DNA of 64,000 nucleotides from Lateolabrax maculatus (taxonomy: Eukaryota > Chordata > Actinopteri > Acropomatiformes > Lateolabracidae). The notes under the pieces are model-generated. The model had not been told where the DNA came from. It did no database searches and worked only from the letters and a program-made list of their open reading frames with translations. Each line of letters opens with the position of its first letter. Positions within the stretch are counted from its first letter, which is position 1. Of the stretch, positions 33,910-46,329 are shown in pieces. The stretch is taken from assembly GCA_031216445.1 (NCBI GenBank), contig CM062209.1:22257501-22321500 (forward strand), in the 5' to 3' direction. Both the position numbers and the translations under genes were made by a program.

Positions 33910-33917
33910 GTTTCCAC

Positions 33918-34770
33918 AGTAGATTTGCTTGTTTTAGTTTAGTTTTACTGTTTAAAAATGTGTAGTCTTAGTTTAGTTTTATTTGTTTTTATTATAATGG
34001 ATGGTATTCGTCAGGGTTAAGCTTTAGTTCAGAATAGCTATTACAATACAAACACAAGACTTTGTGAAGGTAGTGGACTCACAGATATCCCAATCTTAAT
34101 AAACATGCACCAATGCCTCCTCCTGCTTGTTGTTTGGACAAATTTGACCAAATTGACTAAGACTAAAACTAAATACATTTCCTGTATATTTTTATTTTAT
34201 TATAGTTAGTTTTGTAAGTTCACCATATCGTATCAGTTGGTTTTAGGTTTTATTTGCATTCCAACTTGTAGTCAACTTTTAGTAGAATTAATTTTGTCAA
34301 CTATTTTTTTTAATGTTATCTTAATCCTGTGTCAATGGTCTTTATTAGTTTTTATCATATTTAGTCAACCTGTTACAGAACACTGTAGCTGAGTCATCAG
34401 ATTATATTGAATATTTCAGTCACTCTAGTCTATCCAAAGCAGTTAGTAAGTTAGCTGCTCAGGTGTTAGGTGCATACTGGGCTGTGTTTTATGATTGCAG
34501 GTCATATGGCTTTTAGTTTTTAGTTAGTTGCAATCTAGCTGAAACATCAACGTTTCACATAGCATACATACCTGCCCCGATACAGTTTCTATTTTTCAAA
34601 CAGTTTAGTCCTATCTTTTTTCGTCAACAATATTGCATGTTGATATCGTCACAGTTACAGTGTTACATGACGTCAGTGCCGTTTCGTCATAGTCATTGAA
34701 AAACCGGTCGTTGACAAACATATTTTGTAATAGTTCTCGTTAGCGAAATTAACACTGATTCAGTCGGTCC
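33918..34770. repeat. Older TTTAGTTTAG-rich repeat split by the hAT-like element
   Basis: The TTTTAGTTTAGTTTTA motif occurs on both sides of the hAT-like element. The right end has TTTCGTCA and CGTTAGCGAAATTAACACTG, which resembles the terminal sequence of an abundant fish DNA-transposon family. The left end near 32800 is degraded. Confidence 0.5.
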
Positions 34771-35225
34771 ACCACTTTGGTCCAGACTGCAATAACTCAA
34801 CAACTAGCGAAAAGACTGCCATAAAATTTTGTCTAGACATTCATGGTTCCCAGAAGATGAATCATGCTGACGCTGGATGATGTTGATCCCTTGACTTTTC
34901 CTCTAGCACCACCAGCAGGTTGATGAAAGCTATCAAATGGATTGCTATGAAACTTTGCACAGACAATCATGGCTCCTAAATTATGTATTCTATTGACTTT
35001 GGTGATTGCCTGATTTTTTTTCAAAGTTTTCTCTTTTCCTGTGAAATATCTCAATGAATAGATTGGTGAAATTTACTTTTCCTCTAGCGCCACCACGAAG
35101 TTGACATTTCTTGGTTTTTAGTGATATGTCTCAACATACTAATACTAATGGGTGGATTTCCATCAAATTTGGTTTCACATATTCATTTCCCCATCAGGAT
35201 AAACTGTAATAACTCCCGGACTTTT
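34745..35225. repeat. Array of partial GGATGGATT / CTCTAGCACCACC repeats
   Basis: CCTCTAGCACCACCAGCAGG (34900) and CCTCTAGCGCCACCACGAAG (35073) are imperfect direct copies, and TGCTATGAAACTTTGCACAG resembles TGCCATAAAATTTTGTCTAG. The family is the one at 2140-2355. Confidence 0.6.
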
Positions 35226-35735
35226 CATCGCGATTAGCTGGCTAGCTAATGTTAGCTCACAACATCGTTAAGTAAGTAAGACGCCTATAATTGTATTAAT
35301 ATATGCACCTTATATTTAGAGTTACATAGGTAAAGACACCGTGCTTTACTCTTAGTGACATATATTGTTTTTATATGTTGTCAGCGTGATTATGATGATC
35401 TGTCTCTGATTAGTGATGTTGTTAGCTATGTAGTTTGCTTGTTACAGACGCTGTCTCTAATACCGTGAAATACTTATATATATATAAGTAAATTATATAT
35501 ATATAATTGTTGTGAAATATCTAGTTAATGTTTCTTTTGCCTTTTATGCAGACATGAAAACATATACATTTTTTAATAATGTTACAGCACAGCAAAATCA
35601 GTTCATATTAGCTTTGTCTGACAGCAAATAGGCGTCAAATGTTTACATCCTGAACCTTGCACCGGTTATAAACAACGCATTTGGTCTTTTCAAGCGGAAA
35701 TGATGTACGTGTTTATTTGCATGTAGAGCGGGGAA

Positions 35736-36013
35736 GTGAGATCCGATCACAAGTGACTGAGCGGCAGCCTCAGGGTCTGAACCACTAGGGTACCCTCTCA
35801 TCCAAATAACGTCACCTCTGGTTCCGAATAACCAAGATGACGACGGCAAAATCACAGAACTCACAGCTTCAAAACGGCTGTTCACAATGGGTGACGTCAA
35901 AGAGGCTACGCCACTTGTTTTATACAGTCTATGCTCGAGACACATGGAGACGCATTTTAATGCCAGGTGTGAATTAACGCACTGTACAAGCTGTCCACTT
36001 GTGATCGGATCAC
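35736..36013. mobile_element. MITE-like element with inverted ends
   Basis: GTGAGATCCGATCACAAGTG (35736-35755) and CACTTGTGATCGGATCAC (35996-36013) are inverted copies apart from a two-base gap. The interior holds GGGTGACGTCAAAGAGGCTA and TATACAGTCTATG, which I associate with fish repeats. ATGCCAGGT repeats directly near the right end. There is no coding frame. Confidence 0.5.
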
Positions 36014-36530
36014 CCAGGAAGGATGTTAATGCCAGGTCTCAACAAGGCCTTAATCTTGTTTTTTACAGTACATTTATCTTGTTATTCAAAGGAAAAATCC
36101 ACACTTGATTTAATTTAATAAATCTGTTGATAAACAAAACTCTTATATAATCTTGTATCTGCTCACATTGACACTGAGACCATTTCCCCTTCACAGCCTC
36201 ACTGTATTTGTTCAAAGTCTCCATGACAGTAGCCATAGTCTCCAACAGCTAAACACCCAATATCAATTATCTCTCGGGACAATGATCGATACAATACCAC
36301 TGGAAGCTCTTCTGTCAAACGTTTCTCATCACACATGGAGAAAAACTGAAAAGAGAGGATTAAAACGAAGTGAATTGTCTTATTGCATGGAAGGTGCATG
36401 GAAAGTCGGAGCAGTGGCCTGGCTGCCTTTGTTGTGTGTCATAAAAAGCAGCGTGCCTGGTACACAATGCTCTAGCCCTAGACCCCTTCACCGCAAAGCC
36501 ACAATTCTCAAATATGCTTTTATGTAAAGT

Positions 36531-36735
36531 TGGAGCGCCTCCGGAGCCGAATGGTCACAGCACATAACCACATGGTCGCAACTGTTGAAGGTTTGGTTCC
36601 AGCCGGCGACATTTGTTTCATATCACCCCCCTCTCTCTCTCCCCCATTTCCTGTCTTCCTCTTCACTGTCGTTTTCCAATAATGGTATAAAATGCCCCTA
36701 AAAAAATCTTTAAAAAAAAAAAAATAAAAAAAAGT
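36531..36735 (+). mobile_element. tRNA-derived SINE
   Basis: An A-box-like start, a B-box-like GGTTTGGTTCCAGCC, then CCCCCCTCTCTCTCTCCCCC, ATTTCCTGTCTTCC, and a tail of A bases ending at about 36735. AAAGTT flanks both ends and could be the target duplication. The order matches a SINE common in percomorph fish. Confidence 0.75.
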
Positions 36736-36739
36736 TAGC

Positions 36740-39700
36740 TTTCATTAATGTTCCCATCAGTTTTTGATGCAACACTTTCCATTCAATTATTGTAACACCT
36801 TACCAATAATAACAATTCACTTCAGTCAGGACATGCATGAAAAGGTAATGTCAATGTGTCATGTTGTGCTGGAACTAAATCCAAGAAATAAGTAATATTT
36901 TGCTAAAAAGGGTCAGTAATTGCATGGAGTGGAAGCCAACGTTTTTGTTTTTGTGAACACAGGCAAATTTGCGAATGCTAATCAATCAACCATCACTATC
37001 CTTAGCTGTCATAGCTAAGTCACCTGGAAAGTCAATTAGCCACACATTCACTTAGCGACTAACAATGGTCCTCACAGCCGTATTCAACTAACGCTAGTGT
37101 CTTTAGTATGTTATGCTTGTCAGAAAGCCCAGGTGAAGTCTGAGTGTCAAACATTTAGGTTGCGCTGCATGTGTTTATGTAGACAGTAGTAGCTTTCATT
37201 TAATTCATTCATATAGTATAATGTATATCTGTAATTGCTTATGATAAATAACATTAGTGTTGATTTGAAGGGCAAGCAGTTTTATTGAAGTCAACTTTTG
37301 TTCACAGTGAGAGTCATCATGAGCATGAAGAAGGGTGGCAGTGACAATTGGCAGTTTGGGTTGCCTCAGAAAAGAAGAAAAGTAATTTGAGAGCAGTGAG
37401 AAAATGAATACCAGTCAGATGATGGAAGTATATAGCAGTACAAGAGATGAGTCAATGTTTCTTGATATGACAATCATTGCACTTCAGATCAGAAATGGTT
37501 AGTAATCCATTCCTGAACACCATGGCCAGTGGTTTACTGAAAATATTTCTTTATTGTTGACTGAGAGCATGAGGATGCCGTCAGGGCAGGGAGAGCAGGT
37601 GAAGTGGTGGTGAGTGAGGAAAGGAGCAAATATTGTCGGGCCCAGACCCCCCGGCAGATTTGGTCCCCCGCAATTTTGACTCCATGGCTACGGCCTTGGT
37701 TCACAGCCAGATGCATTCACGTTGATGACCTTGGCCAAGGCAACACCAACTCCAGTGTTAACCAGTAAGAAAGAAAAGAAGAAACATGAAAAGAAAGAAG
37801 GTGAGAAAACACACAAGACATTTTGAAAGACTTTGCATCTGTCTCTCCCATGTCTCACCTTGAGCAACACTGATTGGATATGGCAAAACCATGCTTGACC
37901 ATGCCTCCCTTCACTCTTCACTCTTCTTTGTGGCTTTGTCTGGCAGTTCATGGACTGCAGTTGCTGCTGCATTTTATTCAACAAAGCCGTCACATATCAC
38001 ATCAGTGCACTCTCAGTTCAGAGTTAACAAAAGTCAGTCTGTAGAAAATTCCAGTGTTCTATGACTACTCTGCAATATTTCATGTTTGAAATATAGGCCT
38101 GACTACGATAGGATACTGTGTTCTTCATCTTGGATGCAAATATAGTTGGACACATACTTGCTTTTTCTCATCAGGACTGACGCTTGCTAGATAGGGCATG
38201 TGTCTAAATATGATACACCATTAAGTTCTTGTAAGATTTTAAAGGAATGTCAGGATGAATCTTTTTAAATATTTTACAATTTAAAAAGCAAATTGAAAAA
38301 TGTTTGCATGAATAGGTTGGTGCACAAAATTCTACCCTTTATTGTTAAGTTATTAGAATATATAACATTTGTTTTGTATTGAGCAGTTATATAGCAGTAT
38401 ATCTATAGTGGCTCTAATTATTCAGTTTTACAGGATTTAATAGATGGATCATTAGTATGATGATGTTTACCATCTGCTGACTTGTTTAAAGCAAACAGGG
38501 AGCTTCAAATCCTTTTAACAGACAAAACTCCTGGCATGGTATTGGTTTATATATTTTGAAGTATATCAGCTGTTGAAAAACAAAAAACTTCATATATTTT
38601 CTTGTGTTGGAAAGTCTCTTTGAAGAGCTTATTAACATTATCCTTTATTGGTCCTTAGGGATTTTAAGAGCCATAAATCAAGCAGAAAACAACAGCCAGC
38701 ACCGCTAATTTTGTCTTTAAGTAATTTTAACCATGTGTCATCGCTGGCGTTCTAATTGCTCCTACGGGAGTCTTAGAAGACATGATTCAGATATTATTCA
38801 GCACAAAGCAGGTTAGGTTTGCAAAATGTTAATAGAGTTCAGTCATTAACCCTGTAACACAAGTAACCTGGTTAACCTGATAAGTGAGGCATGTTTACCT
38901 GTGTCAGTGGATAATATTGTAATATACGTGGGCCGTTATGTGTTTTTTTCTTATAGTATCCAGCATTTATTCATAGACATGCAAATTATACCAGTGTAAC
39001 ATTTTATGCACTATATGCCAGGGTAAAAACAAATTGTAGGCAACTATTATGACGAACATGTAATGCACAAGCTCTAGGACAAAATAAAAACACAGTTATT
39101 ATACAATTCATACTGTGGGGAATGCCTGAGCCAATTGTCATGGCAGTTCATTCAATACTTTTCAAGATATTTATCTTGATAAGTAAGCTGTGGACTGACT
39201 GATCGCCATTCTTTGAGCCATACCGCTTACATAATACTTAACTAATTGTTAAATTGCTGGTGGTATACTTGCTCAGTCACAAAACCAGTGAGTTACGTAA
39301 AAAAATAAAATAAAATTGCATTCTTTGTTTCTCAAGTAATGCTCAGTATAATGCTCATGGGCAAAAAAGTGGACCAGAAGTCAAGACCAATATATGTAAC
39401 AGCCTACAGTATACAACCTGCACTCTACTAACACAGTTCAGAAGCACATACCATACGTCTACATGTCAAAGTCAAAGAATAAAATTCTTGAGGGAGATCA
39501 ACAAAGTGAAGTTGCTGTTTTGAGCCCAAAAGATGAATTGTGTCACTATAGATGAATGAGCATGTTGAAGAGTGTTGAGGAGGAATTTTTATGTGCAGAA
39601 AATCTGAGGTAGAAACTTAGTTTGTGGATTCCATGTGTGCTGGAGGTCAGGCAACCCTGCTTTTCTGCTCTAATTTGAAATGGAGAAAAGCAAAGTACTC

Positions 39701-42230
39701 ACAGGCATCCTATCTGAACACAGATAGTTCTGTATGCAAAATATGCAGGTACTTACTGCAAGACACATACATAAGATATGTAAGTTCAGTGAGTCAAGAA
39801 CGTGTTGGCGTAACTCTTGTGCCTCCAGAGTGTCTGCATGTTCAAGGAAACACTTTATTTTCTTCCACAAAATATGTGAAGTAGGAATGTATGAATGGGT
39901 GAAAAGGCATGGCGGACTAAGGATGAAAAACTGAAAAACTAAGATGAAATCATTCAGAATCTGGAAAACGGTGCTCACGTTCACTTTTGCACGTGTTTTC
40001 TACAGTGTCTCTGTGAACACCTGAAGCTGCTTCACACACCTCACAAGCAGGAGCGAGGTTGCCGGCCTGCGAGCCAGCCACACTAACAAGACTCACCTAT
40101 TTTACCTCCTCACGGCAACACTGAGCACCCAGCACAACAACAAAGGAACACCGCTGGCAGAGGAGACTTTATTGATTTATTCTTTATGCTAACTAGAGTT
40201 TGCAGTTGCACAAACAAACAGCACTTTACTATTCTTTTGTTTCATCCCAAGTCCCACCCCTAAATCATTCTGACCCCAATAAACAATATACGTCTGAAAA
40301 TACAAAAGCATCTCTGATGTTGATCCCAAAGTTTCTGTCCAATTTATGCAGCTGTGTGTGTGTGTGTGTGTGCGCTGACTACAGGGGATGTGGAGATCCA
40401 GCCCTACTGTTCTCTCACCTGGGGCTTCTAACTAGCTCCGGGAGTGCGGTCATACATCTCACAGGTACCGCAGGGCAATTACACAACTATCGTTTGCTGG
40501 AGACTACCTTTGTCTTTGATGTTGTTCCTCAAACAACAATGCCTTCCTTCTCTTCATCCCCCACCGGTGCTCGCCGAGTGTTAATTACAAAGGCGATTGC
40601 CATCTGCATCCAAAATGGGCTGGGATCCTGATGTGGGCCGCGCACAGTTCTGTAAAGTTTAAGTTAGGTAGAAAGTGGATCATCGTGTCGGATGGTGAAC
40701 TGGGTTTTACTTAAGGTGATATTTGGTTTTAATTATGAAAACAAAAATTGTATTGACATGAAATTTGTGAAGATTACTGGACAAATCAGACCATTTGACA
40801 GAAGCGTAAGCCATTTTTTTCTGTTTGAACGTGAGAGAAATGTTTGCTAACCTTTTCACACGACAAACACCTTAAAGACTTCAGTTGGTTGTATTAACTG
40901 ACTTTGTGGCCACTTGGGAGCAGTTGGTCTGGTGAACTATTTAGCAAAAGCAGTTGCTTAACATCTAACTGAGAGAGCAACATTAGCATTTATCCGGATT
41001 CATGTTTATGACCACCTGACAAATGCCAAAAGTCCAATATTACCTCTTTTATCTCTGTTTTTGGTCTCCACCAACTCCTGAGGAAAATATCTGTCTCCTC
41101 AGCTGCTAAATGCTCCACTATGTTCAGTAGGTAGCCGATATCTTTGCATGTCATTATCAAAGCTTTTTCACTGCTTCCTGTGGCTCAAAATGGGGTTGAT
41201 GACGGCCGTAAAAAAAAATAATAATAATATTAAAGACGCTAAAATGTTACACAGAGCCGAGGGGAACGGCAGAGTTGGTGATTTTCTAGGTCTAAACCCA
41301 CCATGCTGTACATGGCATAACTTGGGAGATTAAGGTTGATGTTGGAGGGAAGCTGCAGTGTCCAGATGTGGGCCATACCCCTCTACATCCAGACATTATG
41401 GTCCCCAGAAGACAAGAAGATTATCCTGGTACAGCTCACAGTGCCATAGGAGGAGGGTCGTCAAGAGGCACGTGAGAGGGAACCCTCAAAATATAGGAGA
41501 GGAAGGATGGCAATCCTGGCTGCCCCCCGCAGAGGTCGGTCGCAAAGGCTTCCCCGCAGCTTCTGATGGCGATTCCTGACTGCTCTGGGTGTTAGCGGAA
41601 AAAAAAGGGGACCCTGGATGTAACTCAGCTAATGGGTACAGGAAGCAGAGAGAGCCTCTTGCTGGATATGGAGTAGGCTAGAGAAGAGCAGCTGGAAGTC
41701 GGGGGCAGATGGGTCACCAGTGCCAACCCACCAACTTGCATGTGAAAGGTGTCTGAGGACATCTGTCTCTTTTGAATCCCCACAACTTTATGGAAGAGCA
41801 ACACTAATTCACTGGAGCACCTTTTTAAGAAGCAAAACTGTTCAAAAACCCCAGCACTTTACTTAGGACACGTCTCCCTCACGCAATGCTTTTGTGACGG
41901 GCAAACAAATTTCTCCGCAGTTTCGTGCATTTCCATTATGTGCGCATGCAACTTAGACTTTGAAAAGGAAAATATAATTAGCAAAGTCACGGTAAATAAA
42001 ATACGGGCATCAGATGGCCGATATGAGGCCAACAGACCATCTATATGAACATAAAGCTGGTAATACTTTCATAAAGCATCAGTAATGTTGTGATCCTTCC
42101 AATAAAACGCTGGGTAAACAGAGTTATGCTTGGTTTACCTTCCATTATAAAACACACACACAGACACACATCCACACACATCACTTTGTCACCTCGATGC
42201 CAAGAACAGATATGCCCAAGTTTTATTTTT
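36740..42230. other. Intergenic, no gene recognised
   Basis: Mostly AT-rich. Two blocks, 38640-38880 and 40430-40630, are non-repetitive and enhancer-like in texture (TAATTGCTCC, GGCAATTACAC). The segment 39115-39215 resembles the CATGGCAGTTCATTCAATAC part of a fish repeat. No exon or RNA gene is evident. Confidence 0.5.
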
Positions 42231-42239
42231 TTTTATTAT

Positions 42240-42650
42240 TTTTTTTTCTAGGCAGAGCACATCGCCAGCACAGTGGGAATGCATTATTCAAATAGATCTT
42301 TGTTACTCCTCCAAGATGATTGTGGCACAATCAGCCATGAAATAAGTTTGCTGTTTTAAAAGTGTTATTCTCCCTCCAGGTCTCTCAGGTGTAGCTTTGT
42401 ATTCAGGTCGGCTTGCCTGCGCCAAAAATCAATCTCAATCAAAGGTGGCGAGGAGTTTATCATAAATTATCATGAAAAGGGTTCCCACTCAGTAGATGCT
42501 TAATTACAATCTCATTTGAATAAGTTTGCATATTAATGAGTTTGGAATGAAAATGGTTTGTGGGGTTTGTGATGGGGGGCCGCGGGGTAACCCACGGCGA
42601 TAATGACGGCCCTTTAAAATGTATGCGATATTATTGCTGGTGGAGAGTTG
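42240..42650. promoter_or_regulatory. Best candidate enhancer in the gene-free region
   Basis: About 400 non-repetitive bases with AATCAAAGG (TCF/LEF-type), GCTTAATTACAATCTC, TTTGCATATTAATGAG (POU and homeodomain-like) and a CpG-rich edge GGGGCCGCGGGG. No frame or splice sites fit an exon. A second block with GATTAATGG and CATTAATAAAC follows at 42825-42955. Confidence 0.4.
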
Positions 42651-43949
42651 CACACCTTTCTCCCTCTCTCACAGACACACACACACACACACACACGGGC
42701 GCGTGTAAATGCAAACACCCATAGGAACACACAGGCATGTGCTCAAAACACTCGCAAAGAGACACAGGCAAGGCTATATATACACACATTAGTGCAAGCA
42801 CACGCACACTCAGGGGCGTTATAATATGATTAATGGGGGAGTGTCTCTGACATTAATAAACTATAACCAAATTAAAGACTTCATTAGTCTCAACTTGGGC
42901 TCAGCGTTTGGTCACACGGTGAATCAGCGCTGTGTGATATTTGCCTCGCATGACTTTTCCTTTTTCCTTTCCTTCCCTTCCACACCATAACAGTTTACTT
43001 TGAAATAAAGTTCCCCTGTCAGATCCCATCTGTCTGTTGGGAAAGTCTGCGTGCACCGGAATCACGTGACACCACTATCTGCAAAAGACCTGGTTTTTGA
43101 ATTGTCACGTTTTGTAAAATGTCTGTGTGAGGTATGAGTGTGTGTGTGACATGGATGTTTGGAAAGACTGATATTCAGCTCACAGTTCAGTCTGTTCTTG
43201 TAGGGAGCTTTCTATACGTCATATGGAAAGTCATCAAGTTGTGCATATTTACTGTCCTAAGACTTAAAGGGAGGCGCAATGTGCATCATCAAAGTAAATA
43301 CAGGGATATTTTAAAAAGGCAACATTAAAGTTCCTCTATTCCCTTGCTTTGTTATATAAAACTATGACATCCCATTTCCCACATTTTCATACTTGTAAAA
43401 CATTGTTATTGTAATTTCCATTGGGGAATGAGGACCATTTCAAAAAATAGTGTCAATGCTGCTAATAGCACATACAGGATGTTTCCCCGTCTTCTTCACA
43501 TATTTTCTCAGTCCAGTGAAACGGGTGTCCAAAATGTTTGCTTTTCGTGAAATAAGCGAAACAAAACCCTTGTTTTAAGCTGTGTGGCAGTGTACTCTTT
43601 AGATTATTTAGATGAGATGGAGAGGGTTTTTAAGGCACATACTGTAGGGGCATTTTAAGTCATAACAGTTTTGTCAATTTCTCAATTCCTAAAAGGAAAC
43701 CGTGAGGGTGAATGGACACAATGTTTCCACCAGACCATTTGAGGTACAAATATCGTCACGTCCGTGTCAAATATAAAAAGCACTAGGCACAAGATAGCAG
43801 TGTTTTGTTTTTTTGTTTTTTCTTTATGTCGTTTTTAACCCATAAAAGATAATTTAATAAACAACAAAAAAATCATGAAGATACATGGTTTCCAATGGAT
43901 AAATATGATATACAATCTTATCACCTACAATATCAGCAATATGTTTGTT

Positions 43950-44295
43950 GATATATATAATTTTTACTTTATACTACTTTAATACTTTAATACTGCTTAT
44001 TGTACATCTGTTTAATAATTTAATGATACACTTTAACACTTTAATATTGCACAACTGCACATTTTGTTGTATATATGTAAAAAGATATTTCTTACTTTAA
44101 ACTTATTTTGTATTTACTGTAAAGGTTACATTTTAATTTTATACTATTATTTACAACTACTACTTAATTGTAGGTGCTTTTTTATTTATTTTCTACGTTT
44201 GTTTATTTCATTGTCTCGGGTGTAAACGCTGCTACTCCAAAGAAATTTCCAAGTTTGGGATGAATAAAGTATTTCTATTCTATTCTATCCTATTA
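43950..44295 (+). mobile_element. LINE or SINE 3' tail
   Basis: AAATTTCCAAGTTTGGGATG, then AATAAAGTATTTCTATTCTA and ATTCTATCC, is the typical 3' end of fish non-LTR elements: a conserved tail, AATAAA and a short tandem repeat. The left part is AT-rich and its start is uncertain. Confidence 0.65.
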
Positions 44296-45662
44296 TGAAA
44301 TGCATAATATCTTGAGTTCAGTGCAGTCCAGCCTGAGGAAAGAGAAAGCATTAGTCTATTTGTCAGTTCTGTGGAGAGATACTTACATGCTAAACAATAA
44401 ACATGTTAAACGTGCAGGTACAGGTGATCCAAACTTCCTTGCTCCTTCTCATTCTCTAATCTAAGTTCCAAATAATATTCAGGGTGTAATGGATTGCATC
44501 AAGCGTCTGTGACATCCAAATTCTGTTGAAGCAGCGAGAGGGTGCCATCTGCATGACAGACTTTAATAGTCCTTAAAACAAGATCACCCTGTCCTTCCAA
44601 AATATATTAAAAAAGCATTACCTTTGGCAGTACTCATTGAACACAGTGTGTATTTTCTTTTTTTTAAAAATGTATTTCTGAATACTCACTTCTGTCAGCG
44701 GCCATATATAGAGACTTCAAGAGTTTAGCCCTGCTGCTAATCTGCGATGACCCATTTATCTGCTGCTCTGTGGGGAAATAACGCAACACAATGGAAAGAA
44801 AGCTGAGACTCAGAGCACCCAACACTGACGGAGGAAGACACACAATTCATATTTGGGGATCTGATGTCGGAATCAATCAAAACATGCCTTACAGTCCTCC
44901 TCAGGTGAATTTGGAATACAAAAAGAAATTTTTGGGGTAGAATATAACTATATATTCCCAGTTGTTTTAGTGAAATAGCATCTGGTTCTTGTGGCATGTG
45001 GTATTTCCACACTGATATTCAATTTGCAGGCGAAAAACCAATTAGTGGCATCACAATTACAAATAACACAGTATAATTATACTGAGACATTTTGCATGGA
45101 CATCGTTGGACTTAGCAAGGTGAAATTGTACTTTATTTTGTATGATTCTTTTTTTTTTTTAAACAGGTTACAGCGTAATATTCATGACACTTTCGCATTG
45201 TTAATTGTGTATAAAGAAAGAGGCTTGGTTGATGTTTGGTACAAACTAACAGATTGTCTCATAGAAAATAACTGTAGTGTGAAGACAAATGAAACCCAAA
45301 GACAGAACTCTCTGTGTGCACATGCAGGTTATGGATTTCACCAAAAACATTCTCTCCCATTATTTCTTTTTGGGTCTGAATCCCCAGCCTGTGTGTGTTT
45401 TGGGGTTGGCGTGTGTGGACTCATTCAATGTGGTTACGAGGCAGGTCGTGTCGAGTCAAACTCGGCTTGATAAGTGTTTATAAAAGTTGTCATTTGCGAT
45501 TTGAACGAGATGTAATTGCTGTATCTTCTTCTGTATGATATCCACTTTATTCTGCATAAATCCTGTGGAGAGCCGACATGGTTAACCGTTAGCTAGTGTA
45601 AAAAACTCTGTCCATCCTTGGTAATTATATGAATTTAGTTCTTTCTGTCAGGGAGACTGGTC

Positions 45663-45814
45663 AGTCTCACACACACAGCTGATGCTTTTATGAATTATAT
45701 TTATCACAATCCGCATCAATAAGCGTAACTCGTAAGCGGTGTGGGACTTTTCTTCAGTAAAGAGGTGGTAATAAATACAAATGCACTAAAGCATCAGCTG
45801 TGTGTGTGCAGACT
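45663..45814. mobile_element. Palindromic MITE-like element
   Basis: The left arm begins AGTCTCACACACACAGCTGA and the right arm, read backwards, begins AGTCTGCACACACACAGCTG; both continue with ATGCTTT and a weaker match of about 20 bases. The whole could fold as a hairpin with a loop of about 50 bases. Part of the right arm (AGGTGGTAATAAATAC, then AAATGCAC) recurs at 46296-46319. Confidence 0.6.
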
Positions 45815-46295
45815 TGGCTCCCACTCTATGAATTTACAATATGATATAATCTAATAGCTAATTTAACACAATAAAGTTCAATTGCACAGGCTATACAATA
45901 TGAAGCACCTTAATATACAAAGTGTGACCATGAAGAGTCAAGCATCAGAAATATAAGATAGAAAAATATGAAAAATAACAAATTTAACAATTAGATAATG
46001 TGCAATGACATTCAAGTAGGTTACCAGAAAACCCATATTTCCTTACTTTAACCAATACAAAAATATAAAATCAAAGTATCTATTCACATTAACATTTCAA
46101 GTTTAGATGCACAAAAAGTACATTAACAGGCAACGTTGTACTGTTACCATAGAAACCACACCAGCTAGACTTATATAGCTCAACTGGTGAATGAACTATA
46201 AGGCTATCAGGCTACAGCCTTTCACTGCACAGTAAACAGATTCGGAACTAACATTTTCAAAAGAAGTGTTTAAACACACGGAGACATCTACATAC

Positions 46296-46326
46296 AGGTG
46301 GTAATAAATACAAATGCACAAAAGCA
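46296..46326. repeat. Direct partial copy of the right arm at 45763-45795
   Basis: AGGTGGTAATAAATAC followed by AAATGCAC is identical in both places, then TAAAGCA in one and AAAAGCA in the other. The copies are 533 bases apart. Confidence 0.7.
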
Positions 46327-46329
46327 AGT

